This document shows, piece after piece, positions 52,656-61,948 of a stretch of DNA of 64,000 nucleotides. This DNA is from JAHZKS01 sp047404135 (GTDB lineage Bacteria; Pseudomonadota; Alphaproteobacteria; Rickettsiales; JABSSG01): the NCBI GenBank assembly GCA_047404135.1, contig JBDOIT010000001.1, forward strand, positions 1 to 64,000. The letters run 5' to 3'. Below the pieces are notes generated by a model. That model was not told where the DNA came from, made no database searches, and saw only the letters and a list, made by a program, of their open reading frames with translations. The position numbers and the translations under genes are program-made. Positions within the stretch are counted from its first letter, which is position 1; every line of letters starts with the position of its first letter.

Positions 52656-53816
52656 TCACATATTATCACAAGAAATTTCACCTACCATCTCTATATCATA
52701 GCTAATTGAGGCCTCCATATCGCTGTCAATTTTCTCAAAGAATTCAATGTGACCCTGAGTACCTTTTTTCTTGCAGTTATCGAAGTATCTACCAAGTGAG
52801 TCTTGAGTAAATTCTGCTTTAAACACCTCGGCAATAGATTTATCAAAATGATCTCCACTGACATTGCTTTTACTGCTCTGTAGTTTGCTGAGATTTTTCA
52901 TTGAAACGCAGAGCTTGTGAATATTTTCACTAGTAGAACCAGACTTTGCCAGCTCTAGACTCTTGCTAAGTAGATCGTACCCACCCTTCAACCTTTCAAT
53001 TAGAAGATCATCTGAGACTATTATCTCCTCAGAGAAACCAAGTTTACATACAGCCTTCTTACTAGAATCTTCTTCTGTACCCGATATTGCTAAGGTCGCT
53101 TTAGCTATCACTTTATCTGCTGCCTCTTTAGCTGCTAGTGCTTTATCTGCTGCCTCTTTAGCTGCTGCTATCGCTTTATCTGCTGCCTCTTTAGCTGCTG
53201 CTAGCACTTTATCTGCTGCTTCTATAGCTGCTGCTTCTTTATATGCTACCGCTTTAGCTAGCGCTTTAGCTGCTGCTTCTTTAGCTGCTGCTGCTTTAGC
53301 TGCTGATACCGCTTTAGCTGCTGCTTCTTTATATGCTACCGCTTTAGCTGCTGACAGCTCTTTAGCTGCTGTTTCTTTATCTGATACCGCTTTAGCTGCT
53401 GCCGCTTTAGCTGCTGCTTCTTTATCTAGCGCTTTAGCTGCTGCTAGCGCTTTAGCTGTTGCCTCTTTAGCTGCTGCCGCTTTAGCTGCTGCTTCTATGG
53501 CTGCTGCCGCTTTAGCTGCTGCTTCTTTATCTAGCGCTTTAGCTTCTGCTTCTATGGCTGCTGCTTCTTTATCTAGCGCTTTAGCTTCTGCTTCTATGGC
53601 TGCTGCCGCTTTATCTGCAATTAACTGATTAACCTCAGATTCTACTAAAGAACCTTTAGCAAGATCAGATGGGATTTTGTCTACAAGATCGAGGTTCTCT
53701 TGAATTGCCTCCTTGAATGCTTTTAAGGCCTTTTCGTTATTCCCAGCTACTTTTAAGGCTGTTTTTACTTCTCCTCCAGCCAAACGCTCTTGTGCTCTAC
53801 GCTTTAATATTGACAT
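52656..53816 (-). CDS. Ala/Lys/Glu-rich helical repeat protein
   Basis: 386 aa. A ~65-residue charged N-terminus, then about 200 residues made of EAAAK/ALDKEAAAK/AVAYKEAA-type repeats that should form one long helix, then a ~120-residue globular-looking C-terminus with several Cys. Resembles TolA-like or Ala-rich stalk segments, but no signal peptide or TM is seen and no TolA domain is recognised. AAGGATAAAA precedes the ATG. It lies 54 bp downstream of the beta-barrel gene on the same strand, so both may be cotranscribed. Confidence 0.72.
   Translation of the reverse strand: MSILKRRAQERLAGGEVKTALKVAGNNEKALKAFKEAIQENLDLVDKIPSDLAKGSLVESEVNQLIADKAAAAIEAEAKALDKEAAAIEAEAKALDKEAAAKAAAAIEAAAKAAAAKEATAKALAAAKALDKEAAAKAAAAKAVSDKETAAKELSAAKAVAYKEAAAKAVSAAKAAAAKEAAAKALAKAVAYKEAAAIEAADKVLAAAKEAADKAIAAAKEAADKALAAKEAADKVIAKATLAISGTEEDSSKKAVCKLGFSEEIIVSDDLLIERLKGGYDLLSKSLELAKSGSTSENIHKLCVSMKNLSKLQSSKSNVSGDHFDKSIAEVFKAEFTQDSLGRYFDNCKKKGTQGHIEFFEKIDSDMEASISYDIEMVGEISCDNM
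53100..53615. repeat. Low-complexity tandem repeats within the Ala-rich gene
   Basis: Units such as GCTTTAGCTGCTGCTTCTTT and variants recur many times with in-frame spacing, alternating with TTATCTAGC. Expected to vary in copy number by slippage or recombination. Confidence 0.85.
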
Positions 53817-53870
53817 TTTTTATCCTTAATTTTAAATTGAAATTTTCTATTTTTATAAAATATGCTCACA

Positions 53871-54551
53871 TTAGAGCAAAATCCTTATTCCGGTTGTAAT
53901 AGTATGCGCTTTAATACTGCCCTTCAACGGACCAGTCGTAGTATCAAGTCTCTTAGTAGAGTATTTACCTAAATTAAAGTAGCTATACTGAACTGCATCC
54001 CAAGTAACGTTTTCACTAATTTTATACGCAAGACCAGCGCCAACATTCCACGCCAAAGAACCCTTAGAAGAACCTTCATACACTGAAGGAGTAGCGGTAC
54101 CATCGCTTGAGTATACTCCTGCCGCACTTGCTTTGTTTTTAGCGTAACCAATACCGGAAGTCACATAAGGATTAAGTTTTTCTCCAAAATTATTGAAATC
54201 GTAGTATAGATTAGCAAAAAAGGCCTTAGAATTAACTTTATGCGTTACAAAATCCCCAGAACCATCACTTAAATCAGCGCTGTACTTAGAATCACCGAAA
54301 TGCATATATTTCAGCTCTGTTCTGAAATTTTTATTTAACTTATAACCGACACCCATACCAAAAACACTTGCTTTTGTTGGATTTTTTTCATTCACGTAAT
54401 CACCTCCATAGTTTGGCTTAGTTTTACTCGTAGCCTGACCGTAACTACCAGAAATATAAAATCTACTAGAAGAAGCATTTTCATCAGCTTGAGACTGAAG
54501 AGAAAAGGCGGACACAACAACAATTATAGCACTTGATATACTTTTATTCAT
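53871..54551 (-). CDS. Outer-membrane beta-barrel protein
   Basis: 226 aa. A signal peptide (residues ~1-22) is followed by alternating strands with aromatic girdles: FYISGSYGQA, FGMGVGYKLN, FRTELKYMHFG, FFANLYYDFN, LNPYVTSGIGYAKN, LAWNVGAGLAY. This fits an 8-stranded OmpA/OMP_b-brl-type barrel of surface antigens. The C-terminal residue is Leu, not the usual aromatic, which is slightly unusual for BamA recognition. Confidence 0.85.
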   Translation of the reverse strand: MNKSISSAIIVVVSAFSLQSQADENASSSRFYISGSYGQATSKTKPNYGGDYVNEKNPTKASVFGMGVGYKLNKNFRTELKYMHFGDSKYSADLSDGSGDFVTHKVNSKAFFANLYYDFNNFGEKLNPYVTSGIGYAKNKASAAGVYSSDGTATPSVYEGSSKGSLAWNVGAGLAYKISENVTWDAVQYSYFNLGKYSTKRLDTTTGPLKGSIKAHTITTGIRILL

Positions 54552-54713
54552 TCATATTACGCGATTAGGTTAATATTTATTAATATTTTGGAGGTGGAGG
54601 TATAGTAGCGTAAAATGCAGTGTTTGTCAACTTGCAATTCTGATAATGCCTTGCAACCTTTAGCGCTTGGGTTAATTTTTATTAAAGCTTAGAGAGCGCG
54701 ATATCATCAATCG

Positions 54714-56375
54714 CTAGTTTCTTGTAGTTTTGTATGAATTTAGGTAGCTCTTTTCATCTTCACTCAGAATAGTGAAATTTATAAGATCTTCGGATATTGC
54801 GCATTGAGTAAGGATCTCGAACTCCAATATAGAGCCGCTTGCCTTTATAAAGGCAAGACTCTCTATTCGTATTCCATATTCTCCTTCCTTATAGTATCCT
54901 GGCTCAATAGAGGCTATCATGCCTGGAGCAAGAGGGATTTTAGAGACGTGGCTTATGGAATGAGGGCCTTCATGCACGGATAAAAAACTTCCTACACCAT
55001 GTCCTGTGCCGTGCGCATAGTCTTTACCATCCTCTTTTAAATATTGGCGCGCCAGCTTATCCAGGTCTTCTCCTGTTGTCCCTGTTTTAAATTTTGCGGT
55101 TGCCACAGCAATATATCCCTTCAGCACCAAAGTAAAGTCATGGATCTGCTCCTTTGTAGGAGTTCCTATAGATATAGTCCTTGTAATATCAGTAGTTCCT
55201 TCTAGATACTGCCCCCCAGAATCTATTAATAGTAGTCCATTCTCAGATATTTTCTTGGAATTCTCATCTGGTTTATAATGAATAATCGCCCCATTCTCTC
55301 TAAATCCCGCTATTGTAGGAAAACTAGGGCACGCAAAATTCTTTTGCTCCGCTCGAAACTCAACAGATTTTTTTAAAACATCATGTTCGGTTATATCCTC
55401 CCCCTTAGCAACCGAATTTTGAACCCACTCAATTAGCTTAGTAACTGCTTTGCCATCTCTTTCGTGGGCAATCTTCGCACCTTCCAGCTCCACTTTATTC
55501 TTGATAGCCTTTGGATATTCACAGTAATCCTCCTCTATCATAGCGTCAGGCAATTTTATCTTAAGCCAATAAGGCGCAGATTTACTAATAGAAACCTTGT
55601 CAAACTTCAAATGCTCTGTTCTACTCTCAAATTTTTCGGAAGGATTTAGAGAAATTTTATTTTCATCGAAATATCTTATCACCTCTTCACCAGCACTATT
55701 ATCGCAAAAAAGATCCACATCCCCATTCTTATGTAATATCGCTCTTGCAAACAACAGGGGTGTGTAGTCCACATCCCTACCGCGTATATTCAAAAGCCAA
55801 CAAACAGAATGAGGGTTCATAATGATTACAGCATCTACACCACTCTCCATAACCTTCTCTAGTATCTTGGATTTCTTATTAGCATGACTCTCTCCTGCAA
55901 ACTCAAGAGGATGCAACTCTATATCCGAATAAAAAGCTTTTGGCCTATTTTTCCATATATCATCTACAATATTACTATCTATAAAAATTATGCTGTCATG
56001 AGATATCAACTTAGAGATAGACTCTATTGCAGAAATATTATGCAGTTTGGGGTCTATTCCTAGAGTCAGGCCTTCTGCAGTCAGAGATCTCAATTTTTGA
56101 CCCAAAGGGTCCTCACGCATATCTATAACTTTAAATCTGTGATCCAACTGCTTGGAAGCTTGAAGAATATATCTTCCATCTGTGTAGAAGTAATCTTGCC
56201 CTTTCGTATTAAATATTGCTATGCCATTAGAGCCTGTAAAGTTGGTCATATACTCTAATCTCTTTCCATGGTCAGAGACATACTCGCCTAAAAATTCATC
56301 CTGCGTGGGTAGAAGGTATAAGTCTATATTCCGATCTCTCATTCTTTCTTTTAGACTATCTATATTCTTATTCAT
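54714..56375 (-). CDS. pepP: Xaa-Pro aminopeptidase (M24B)
   Basis: 553 aa. N-terminal creatinase-like domains (LLPTQDEFLGEYV..., FTGSNGIAI, YTDGRYILQA), then a pita-bread catalytic domain. Metal ligands lie in LIDSGGQYLEGTTDITRT (two Asp near 385 and 396), HGTGHGVGSFL (His near 457), IEPGYY and GIRIES (two Glu). Removes N-terminal residues before proline. It overlaps ligA by 8 nt on the same strand. Confidence 0.94.
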   Translation of the reverse strand: MNKNIDSLKERMRDRNIDLYLLPTQDEFLGEYVSDHGKRLEYMTNFTGSNGIAIFNTKGQDYFYTDGRYILQASKQLDHRFKVIDMREDPLGQKLRSLTAEGLTLGIDPKLHNISAIESISKLISHDSIIFIDSNIVDDIWKNRPKAFYSDIELHPLEFAGESHANKKSKILEKVMESGVDAVIIMNPHSVCWLLNIRGRDVDYTPLLFARAILHKNGDVDLFCDNSAGEEVIRYFDENKISLNPSEKFESRTEHLKFDKVSISKSAPYWLKIKLPDAMIEEDYCEYPKAIKNKVELEGAKIAHERDGKAVTKLIEWVQNSVAKGEDITEHDVLKKSVEFRAEQKNFACPSFPTIAGFRENGAIIHYKPDENSKKISENGLLLIDSGGQYLEGTTDITRTISIGTPTKEQIHDFTLVLKGYIAVATAKFKTGTTGEDLDKLARQYLKEDGKDYAHGTGHGVGSFLSVHEGPHSISHVSKIPLAPGMIASIEPGYYKEGEYGIRIESLAFIKASGSILEFEILTQCAISEDLINFTILSEDEKSYLNSYKTTRN

Positions 56376-58458
56376 CTAACAACTCTAACCACCTACCTTC
56401 GCCTATTACTTTAACTTTTAATTCGTGCGCTTTTTTAAGCTTGCTTCCTGGGTCTTTTCCCGCAACCACAAAATCTACATTAGCAGAAATAGATGACATC
56501 ACTTTTGCTCCTTGTTCCTTTGCTCTCTCCTTCGCTTCACCCCTAGTCATTTTCTCCAGTGTGCCAGTAAAAATAATCTTTTTATTATACAAAGAAGAGG
56601 ACGATATAGCTGCTTTATGATCCTGAACGCTCACTATCTGCAAAAGACCTTCGAGCACCTCTAGGTTATGATCGTTTTGAAAAAAGGTTCCAAGAGCACT
56701 TACAACCGCAAAACCTATGCCATTGCTCGATCTAAGCTTCTCTGTAACCGCATAATCGCTCTGAGCAAGTTTAATCATGTCGTTAAAGAAATTCTGGAAG
56801 TCACCATACTGCTCGGCCAGCATCTTTGCAGTAACCTCGCCTATATAACGAATTCCTAGCGCGTATAAAAACCTCTCGAAAGAGATACTCCTCGCCCCAT
56901 CTATTGCCTTATATAAATTATCAACAGATTTTTTGCCCCATCCGCTATGCTGCTCAAGCGTCATCCCTTGACTGTTAGTCTTACTATCTATCTTAAAAAG
57001 ATCGATTGGACTTTTAATATAACCCTCACGATATAAAAAATTTACCTGCTTGCTACCGAGCCCTTCTATGTTAAAGGCACCCTTAGAAACAAAATGCTCT
57101 AGTTTTTGCAAGATCTGAGCCTCGCATTTCATATCTCCCACACAACGATATATCACTTCCTCAGGATCTTTCGCAAGCTCAGATCCACATACAGGGCATT
57201 CACTTGGAAATTCAAACTCTTTGGCTCCTCTAGGACGCAGCTCTTCAACTATTCCATAGATATAAGGTATAACATCTCCAGCCCTCGCCACAATCACCAT
57301 ATCACCAACTCTGATATCCTTCCTTTCTATCTCATCCTTGTTATGCAAACTGGCCTTCCTAACAATCACGCCTCCCACGTTCACAGGCTCTAGCGCAGCA
57401 ATTGGAGTAATAGCACCCGTTCTACCAACCTGCACAGATATAGAGTTAAGCCTTGTTTTTGCTTTTTCTGCAGGAAATTTGTGAGCTATAGCAAATCTAG
57501 GTGCACGCGCAACAAAACCCAGCCTTTTCTGCAGTGCAAAATCATTGACCTTATAAACCACACCATCTATATCATATGGAATGCCAGATCTATCATTAGA
57601 GAGGTTTTCATAAAATTGCTTTACCTCATCAAGCGAATCCGTCTTCATAAACAAATTATTCACCTTAAATCCAGATTTTTTCATAAAATTCAGTAGCTCA
57701 GATTGCGATTCTGAGATCTCTTTTGTTTGCGCACCCACAGAATATACAAAATACTGCAAGTTCCTTGAGCCTGTAACAGCAGGATCCAGATGACGCAAAG
57801 AACCCGCCGCTGCATTACGAGGATTTGCAAATAAAGGCAGATTCTCTTGCTCTCTTCCTTTATTGATATTGTTAAACTCTTCCTTCGTCAGGAATATCTC
57901 CCCCCTTACCTCCAGCTCCTCAATAGCAGAATCTATTTGCATAGGCACTCCATAGATCTGCTTTACATTCTCTGTAATATCTTCGCCCTCAAATCCATTC
58001 CCCCTAGTCGCAGCATATTGAAATTTTCCATTTTTATAAAATAGACTCGCAGAGGCTCCATCAACCTTAGGTTCGCACGCAAATTCTATCTTCTCTTGCA
58101 AATCCCTTCCTAGGAATCTATTCACCCTTGAAACAAACATATCAAGCTCCTCCATGCTCTTGCAGTTAGACAGGGATAGCATAGGGGATTTATGCTTAAT
58201 CTTTTTATCGCTCACGACCTCTGCTCCTACCTTATCCGATGGAGAGTCACTGCGCTTTAAATCTCTAAACCTCTCCTCTATATTAAGATTCCTAGAAAAC
58301 AACTCATCATACTCTGCATCCGTTACAGAAGGAGAATCATTTACATAATACTCGTAATTATATTGAGATATTACCTGAGATAGGTACTCAAGCTCCTCCT
58401 TTGCTTGGTTTTTGCTCAATTTTGCTACATCTAGTGTAGAACTAAGAGGTCTCTGCAT
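56368..58458 (-). CDS. ligA: NAD-dependent DNA ligase
   Basis: Seals nicks in replication and repair. About 696 aa. Adenylation Lys in CEPKVDGASASL near residue 131, OB fold, Zn finger CPVCG with later CVGDMKC, helix-hairpin-helix region, and C-terminal BRCT domain (KIIFTGTLEKMTRGEA). The start at 58458 (MQRPLSST) is preferred; five in-frame codons upstream are also open. Divergent from dnaX. Confidence 0.97.
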   Translation of the reverse strand: MQRPLSSTLDVAKLSKNQAKEELEYLSQVISQYNYEYYVNDSPSVTDAEYDELFSRNLNIEERFRDLKRSDSPSDKVGAEVVSDKKIKHKSPMLSLSNCKSMEELDMFVSRVNRFLGRDLQEKIEFACEPKVDGASASLFYKNGKFQYAATRGNGFEGEDITENVKQIYGVPMQIDSAIEELEVRGEIFLTKEEFNNINKGREQENLPLFANPRNAAAGSLRHLDPAVTGSRNLQYFVYSVGAQTKEISESQSELLNFMKKSGFKVNNLFMKTDSLDEVKQFYENLSNDRSGIPYDIDGVVYKVNDFALQKRLGFVARAPRFAIAHKFPAEKAKTRLNSISVQVGRTGAITPIAALEPVNVGGVIVRKASLHNKDEIERKDIRVGDMVIVARAGDVIPYIYGIVEELRPRGAKEFEFPSECPVCGSELAKDPEEVIYRCVGDMKCEAQILQKLEHFVSKGAFNIEGLGSKQVNFLYREGYIKSPIDLFKIDSKTNSQGMTLEQHSGWGKKSVDNLYKAIDGARSISFERFLYALGIRYIGEVTAKMLAEQYGDFQNFFNDMIKLAQSDYAVTEKLRSSNGIGFAVVSALGTFFQNDHNLEVLEGLLQIVSVQDHKAAISSSSLYNKKIIFTGTLEKMTRGEAKERAKEQGAKVMSSISANVDFVVAGKDPGSKLKKAHELKVKVIGEGRWLELLDE

Positions 58459-58533
58459 AAGAATAAAAATCAATTTTCTGTAGAAAAACTTTCCAATCGA
58501 AGTATACTATCCATGATACAATTAATAAACATA

Positions 58534-58554
58534 AAAGCCTAGCTTATAGGCTTT
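58534..58554 (+). terminator. Hairpin with T-run in the ligA-dnaX gap
   Basis: AAAGCCTA and TAGGCTTT form an 8-bp stem with a 5-nt loop followed by a short T-run. It lies just upstream of the dnaX start with no plus-strand gene before it, so it could be an attenuator, a terminator for a short transcript, or a relic. Confidence 0.4.
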
Positions 58555-58577
58555 TTCTAGAAACTAAATCGTATAAA

Positions 58578-60116
58578 ATGCTAAACCAAATTTTTGCCAC
58601 AAAGTATCGACCAAAAAACTTTAGTGAACTCAAAGGACAAGATGTATTAGTCAAGATTCTAAGCAATGCTATCTCCAAATCCAAGATTGCAAATGCTTAT
58701 ATTGTAACTGGAATCAGAGGAGTAGGCAAGACAACTACAGCAAGGATTATAGCAAAAACAATAAATTGCGAAAATAAAATACTAGAAGGGAACATCCCAG
58801 TGCCGTGTGAAAAATGCAATAACTGTCTATCTACCAACAACTTTAACCATCCGGATGTAATGGAGATAGATGCCGCCAGTAAAACTGGCGTGAATGACAT
58901 AAGGGAGATTATTGAAAACTCTAAATATAAAGCCTCTTTAGGACAATATAAGATATATATAGTCGATGAAGTCCATATGCTTTCCAATAGCGCCTTTAAC
59001 GCACTATTGAAAACACTTGAAGAACCTCCGGATAATATCTTATTTATATTTGCTACAACAGAAATACAAAAAGTTCCTGCAACTATTATTTCACGTTGCC
59101 AGAGATTTGACTTACTTAGAATATCTTCACAAAAACTTTCTGACCATCTAGAGAAAATTTCTACCACAGAAGGTATTAAATTCAAAAAAACAGGATTAGA
59201 TCTTATAGCAAAATTCAGCGAAGGCTCAGCAAGAGACGCTTTATCCTTATTAGAAACAGTAAATATATATAAAGATGAAAACCAAGATCTTGATGAGTCA
59301 ATGGTAAATGAAGTTCTTGGAGTTCCTAAGCTACAATCTATATACGAGCTTCTAAGTAACATAATAGATGGAAAAGCTGATCTAGCTATAAAAAGCTTTC
59401 ATAGTCTAAATAGGAATGGAAGCAGCGTATCCTTGATTCTTGAAGAGCTACTACAACTATGCAATAAAGTAAGTAAATCTATTGTCATTGAAAAATTCAT
59501 AGAGGACAGCGCTTTATTTGATCATGAAAAACCTTTACTGCAAGGCCTGAGGGAAAAAGCAGACATAACCTCTGTCGCAAATATATGGAAATTACTTTTA
59601 AATGGCCTTACAGAGCTAAAAAGCTCAAACCACCCTCTATATGTATTTGAGATGATATTGATTAGAGTGTGCCATTTATCAAACATACCAAAACTCAGTG
59701 AGGTAATAAAAAGCATACCACACAAGAAAGATACACCCTACCCGGCACCCACAGATCAGTCAGCAAAGAAACTACAAACCTTTAAAGAGGCTGTGGATTT
59801 GTTCTATATAAACAAAGAACTCATTCTATATAAATATCTTTCCGACTCTATAGCAATAACGGAGTATAGCCATGGAATAATCAAGGCTTCAACTAATACG
59901 AAACTACCAAGTGATTTTACTCAGCAAATACTCGCTCTACTTAACAAATGGACAAATGAAAAATGGGTTTTCGAGCTGTCTTCTAATACAGCTACAGAGA
60001 ACAAAACGCTCAAAGATCAGGAACTTGATAAAATTAAGGATAACGATATAGTCAAAGCAATAAATAGTTCATTTCCTGGTGCGGTGATTAAATCTATATC
60101 AAAAACAAAAAACTAG
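58578..60116 (+). CDS. dnaX: DNA polymerase III subunit gamma/tau
   Basis: Clamp-loader ATPase. 512 aa. Walker A GIRGVGKTTTARI near residue 46, Zn-binding Cys cluster (CEKCNNC), DEVHMLSNSAFNALLKTLEE, and the sensor region GSARDALSLLE. The C-terminal tau part is short. First gene of the dnaX-ybaB-recR set. Confidence 0.96.
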   Translation: MLNQIFATKYRPKNFSELKGQDVLVKILSNAISKSKIANAYIVTGIRGVGKTTTARIIAKTINCENKILEGNIPVPCEKCNNCLSTNNFNHPDVMEIDAASKTGVNDIREIIENSKYKASLGQYKIYIVDEVHMLSNSAFNALLKTLEEPPDNILFIFATTEIQKVPATIISRCQRFDLLRISSQKLSDHLEKISTTEGIKFKKTGLDLIAKFSEGSARDALSLLETVNIYKDENQDLDESMVNEVLGVPKLQSIYELLSNIIDGKADLAIKSFHSLNRNGSSVSLILEELLQLCNKVSKSIVIEKFIEDSALFDHEKPLLQGLREKADITSVANIWKLLLNGLTELKSSNHPLYVFEMILIRVCHLSNIPKLSEVIKSIPHKKDTPYPAPTDQSAKKLQTFKEAVDLFYINKELILYKYLSDSIAITEYSHGIIKASTNTKLPSDFTQQILALLNKWTNEKWVFELSSNTATENKTLKDQELDKIKDNDIVKAINSSFPGAVIKSISKTKN

Positions 60117-60129
60117 AAGGATAAAGAAT

Positions 60130-60450
60130 ATGGTTAATATGAATCAAATTATGAAGCAAGCCCAAGCTATGCAACAAAAGATGGCAGAGTTAGAAGCAGA
60201 AAAAGAACACAAAGAGTTCACGGGAACATCTGGTGGAGAAATGGTAAAAGTAAAACTCTCCGGAAAAGGAGAAGTAAAATCTGTAAAGCTTGACAAAAGC
60301 ATAGTAGATCAAGAAGAAGTAGAGATGCTAGAGGATCTCATCACAGCAGCATTCAATGAAGCCAAGAAAAAATTAGACGAAGACTCCCAAGGTTCAATGT
60401 CTGACATGATGGGTGGGATAAAAATGCCTCCGGGGTTCAAGGGATTTTAA
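60130..60450 (+). CDS. ybaB: YbaB/EbfC-family nucleoid-associated protein
   Basis: 106 aa dimeric DNA-binding protein. MKQAQAMQQKMAELEAE heptad start, then the central KLSGKGEVKSVKLDKS and AAFNEAKKK. Conserved between dnaX and recR across bacteria. Spacing 13 nt from dnaX. Confidence 0.95.
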   Translation: MVNMNQIMKQAQAMQQKMAELEAEKEHKEFTGTSGGEMVKVKLSGKGEVKSVKLDKSIVDQEEVEMLEDLITAAFNEAKKKLDEDSQGSMSDMMGGIKMPPGFKGF

Positions 60451-60451
60451 T

Positions 60452-61045
60452 ATGAGCCACAACAAGATTGATAGGTTAATCTATACCTTTTCAAAGCTTC
60501 CTGGAATAGGGAATCGTAATGCCAAAAGGATTGTTCTTCATATAATAAACAACAAAGATCGCCTTATGGCACCAATGGCAGAAGCTCTTTTTGATGCCTC
60601 AGAAGCCATACAAAAATGTAGAATATGCAACAATATAGATGAAAGTGAAGTCTGCTCTATATGCATAGGCGAGAAGCGCGATAAGAAAACTATTTGCGTA
60701 GTTGAATCTATAATAGATCTATGGGCCCTAGAAAATGCCAATTTTTATCAAGGGCTGTACCATGTTCTTGGAGGAACCCTGTCTTCATCAGAAAACAAAG
60801 GCCCTACAGACCTTGGCATAGAGACTCTTTCAGATAGGATTGAAAAAAACGAAATAAAAGAGCTCATTATTGCCACAAATGCCACAATGGAAGGACAGAC
60901 CACTGCATTTTTTATCACAGAGAAATTTAGAGAAAAAAATATCAAAATAACACGATTTGCCCACGGCATACCTATAGGAGGAGAATTAGACTATTTAGAT
61001 GAAGTTACCATAAGCACTGCTTTTGGATCACGCCAACGCTTCTAA
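60452..61045 (+). CDS. recR: Recombination mediator RecR
   Basis: 197 aa. Helix-hairpin-helix N-terminus (FSKLPGIGNRNAKRI), C4 zinc motif (CRICNNIDESEVCSIC), and Toprim domain with VVESIIDLWALE and LIIATNATMEGQTTA. Acts with RecO at gaps. Starts 1 nt after the ybaB stop. Confidence 0.96.
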   Translation: MSHNKIDRLIYTFSKLPGIGNRNAKRIVLHIINNKDRLMAPMAEALFDASEAIQKCRICNNIDESEVCSICIGEKRDKKTICVVESIIDLWALENANFYQGLYHVLGGTLSSSENKGPTDLGIETLSDRIEKNEIKELIIATNATMEGQTTAFFITEKFREKNIKITRFAHGIPIGGELDYLDEVTISTAFGSRQRF

Positions 61046-61147
61046 AACAAATAAATTTCATTTTTTTTTATTTATAATTTGAAAAAGAAAGAAAGTTCAT
61101 GTACGATTTCGTGATTATTTTGTAACAACCTGCAACATCTATTGGAT

Positions 61148-61828
61148 ATGAGAAAACGTAGAATCGCTACAGCTCAAGAGACATTAGCCGCAACACCAAT
61201 TCACACCTTTGTACTAGAAAACAACCTAAAAAAGCTCGCTGAATCTATAGAAAATTCCCCAGATTTAATTAATATTAGAGATGAGAACTATAGCACAGCT
61301 TTAGATTTAGCTATTTCTAACGCACGTTTTGATGCAGCGAACCTACTGCTAAACGACGGCAGATCAGATCCCAACATATGTAACAGAGAAGGTTTGACAC
61401 CCTTCCATGTATTGGTAAAAAACATAGATCAGTTCATCAAAGATGGAGTGAAGCATGAAAATATTGTTGCAATGTCAAAAGAACTTATTAATCATAAAAC
61501 TGATCTTACGAATCAAGATCGTCGCGGAAATACAGTAATAAACTTCATCGCACAAAAAGCAAAATCCAATACTCCAAGCACAAAAACATACACAAGAATA
61601 GGTGTCACGATACTTTCTAGAGATGATTATGCTGTAGAAACTGTAAAAATCAGAAACAACATGGGAAAAACCCCCACTGATTACCTAGCAAGAAATGGTA
61701 ACCTAGTGTTGCGCGATGCAGTATTCAACTGTGACTCTATCAAACAGAGAGAAGATCATATCTCAAAGATTGTGGCGGAAACTGAAAGAGCTATCAAAAA
61801 AGCTTCTCTAGAAAATATAGAAGCTTAA
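61148..61828 (+). CDS. Ankyrin-repeat protein
   Basis: About 226 aa. Two to four degenerate ankyrin repeats are visible: TPIHTFVLENNLKKLAESIE, YSTALDLAISNARFDAANLL, LTPFHVLVKN, and later GNTVINFIAQKAK and GKTPTDYLARNGN. Helical C-terminus. No signal peptide. Ankyrin proteins are frequent effectors in Rickettsiales; secretion is not shown. ATG at 61148 is preferred over the in-frame TTG at 61142. No strong ribosome site. Confidence 0.78.
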   Translation: MRKRRIATAQETLAATPIHTFVLENNLKKLAESIENSPDLINIRDENYSTALDLAISNARFDAANLLLNDGRSDPNICNREGLTPFHVLVKNIDQFIKDGVKHENIVAMSKELINHKTDLTNQDRRGNTVINFIAQKAKSNTPSTKTYTRIGVTILSRDDYAVETVKIRNNMGKTPTDYLARNGNLVLRDAVFNCDSIKQREDHISKIVAETERAIKKASLENIEA

Positions 61829-61948
61829 TTGCCCACCCTAAAACTTCCCATTGATGGTATGAATTCTAACGAGGGTTTCCCATATTCTCCGAGTTCAGAA
61901 ACTTCGTAGAAACCTCGGCTCTTCCACGATGAATAGCACAAAAATAAA

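Noticed and set aside
52963..53628. Long plus-strand frame of Ser/Ala/Leu repeats opposite the Ala-rich gene
   Set aside because: It is the antisense image of the repetitive Ala/Lys/Glu codons, has no ribosome site, and gives an unnatural low-complexity peptide.
58697..59362. 221-codon minus-strand frame inside dnaX
   Set aside because: It lies entirely antisense to a clearly conserved gene and has no recognisable similarity or ribosome site.
61860..61920. Terminator after the ankyrin gene
   Set aside because: An inverted repeat (CGAGGGTTTC and GAAACCTCG) is present, but it is imperfect, widely spaced and lacks a T-run.
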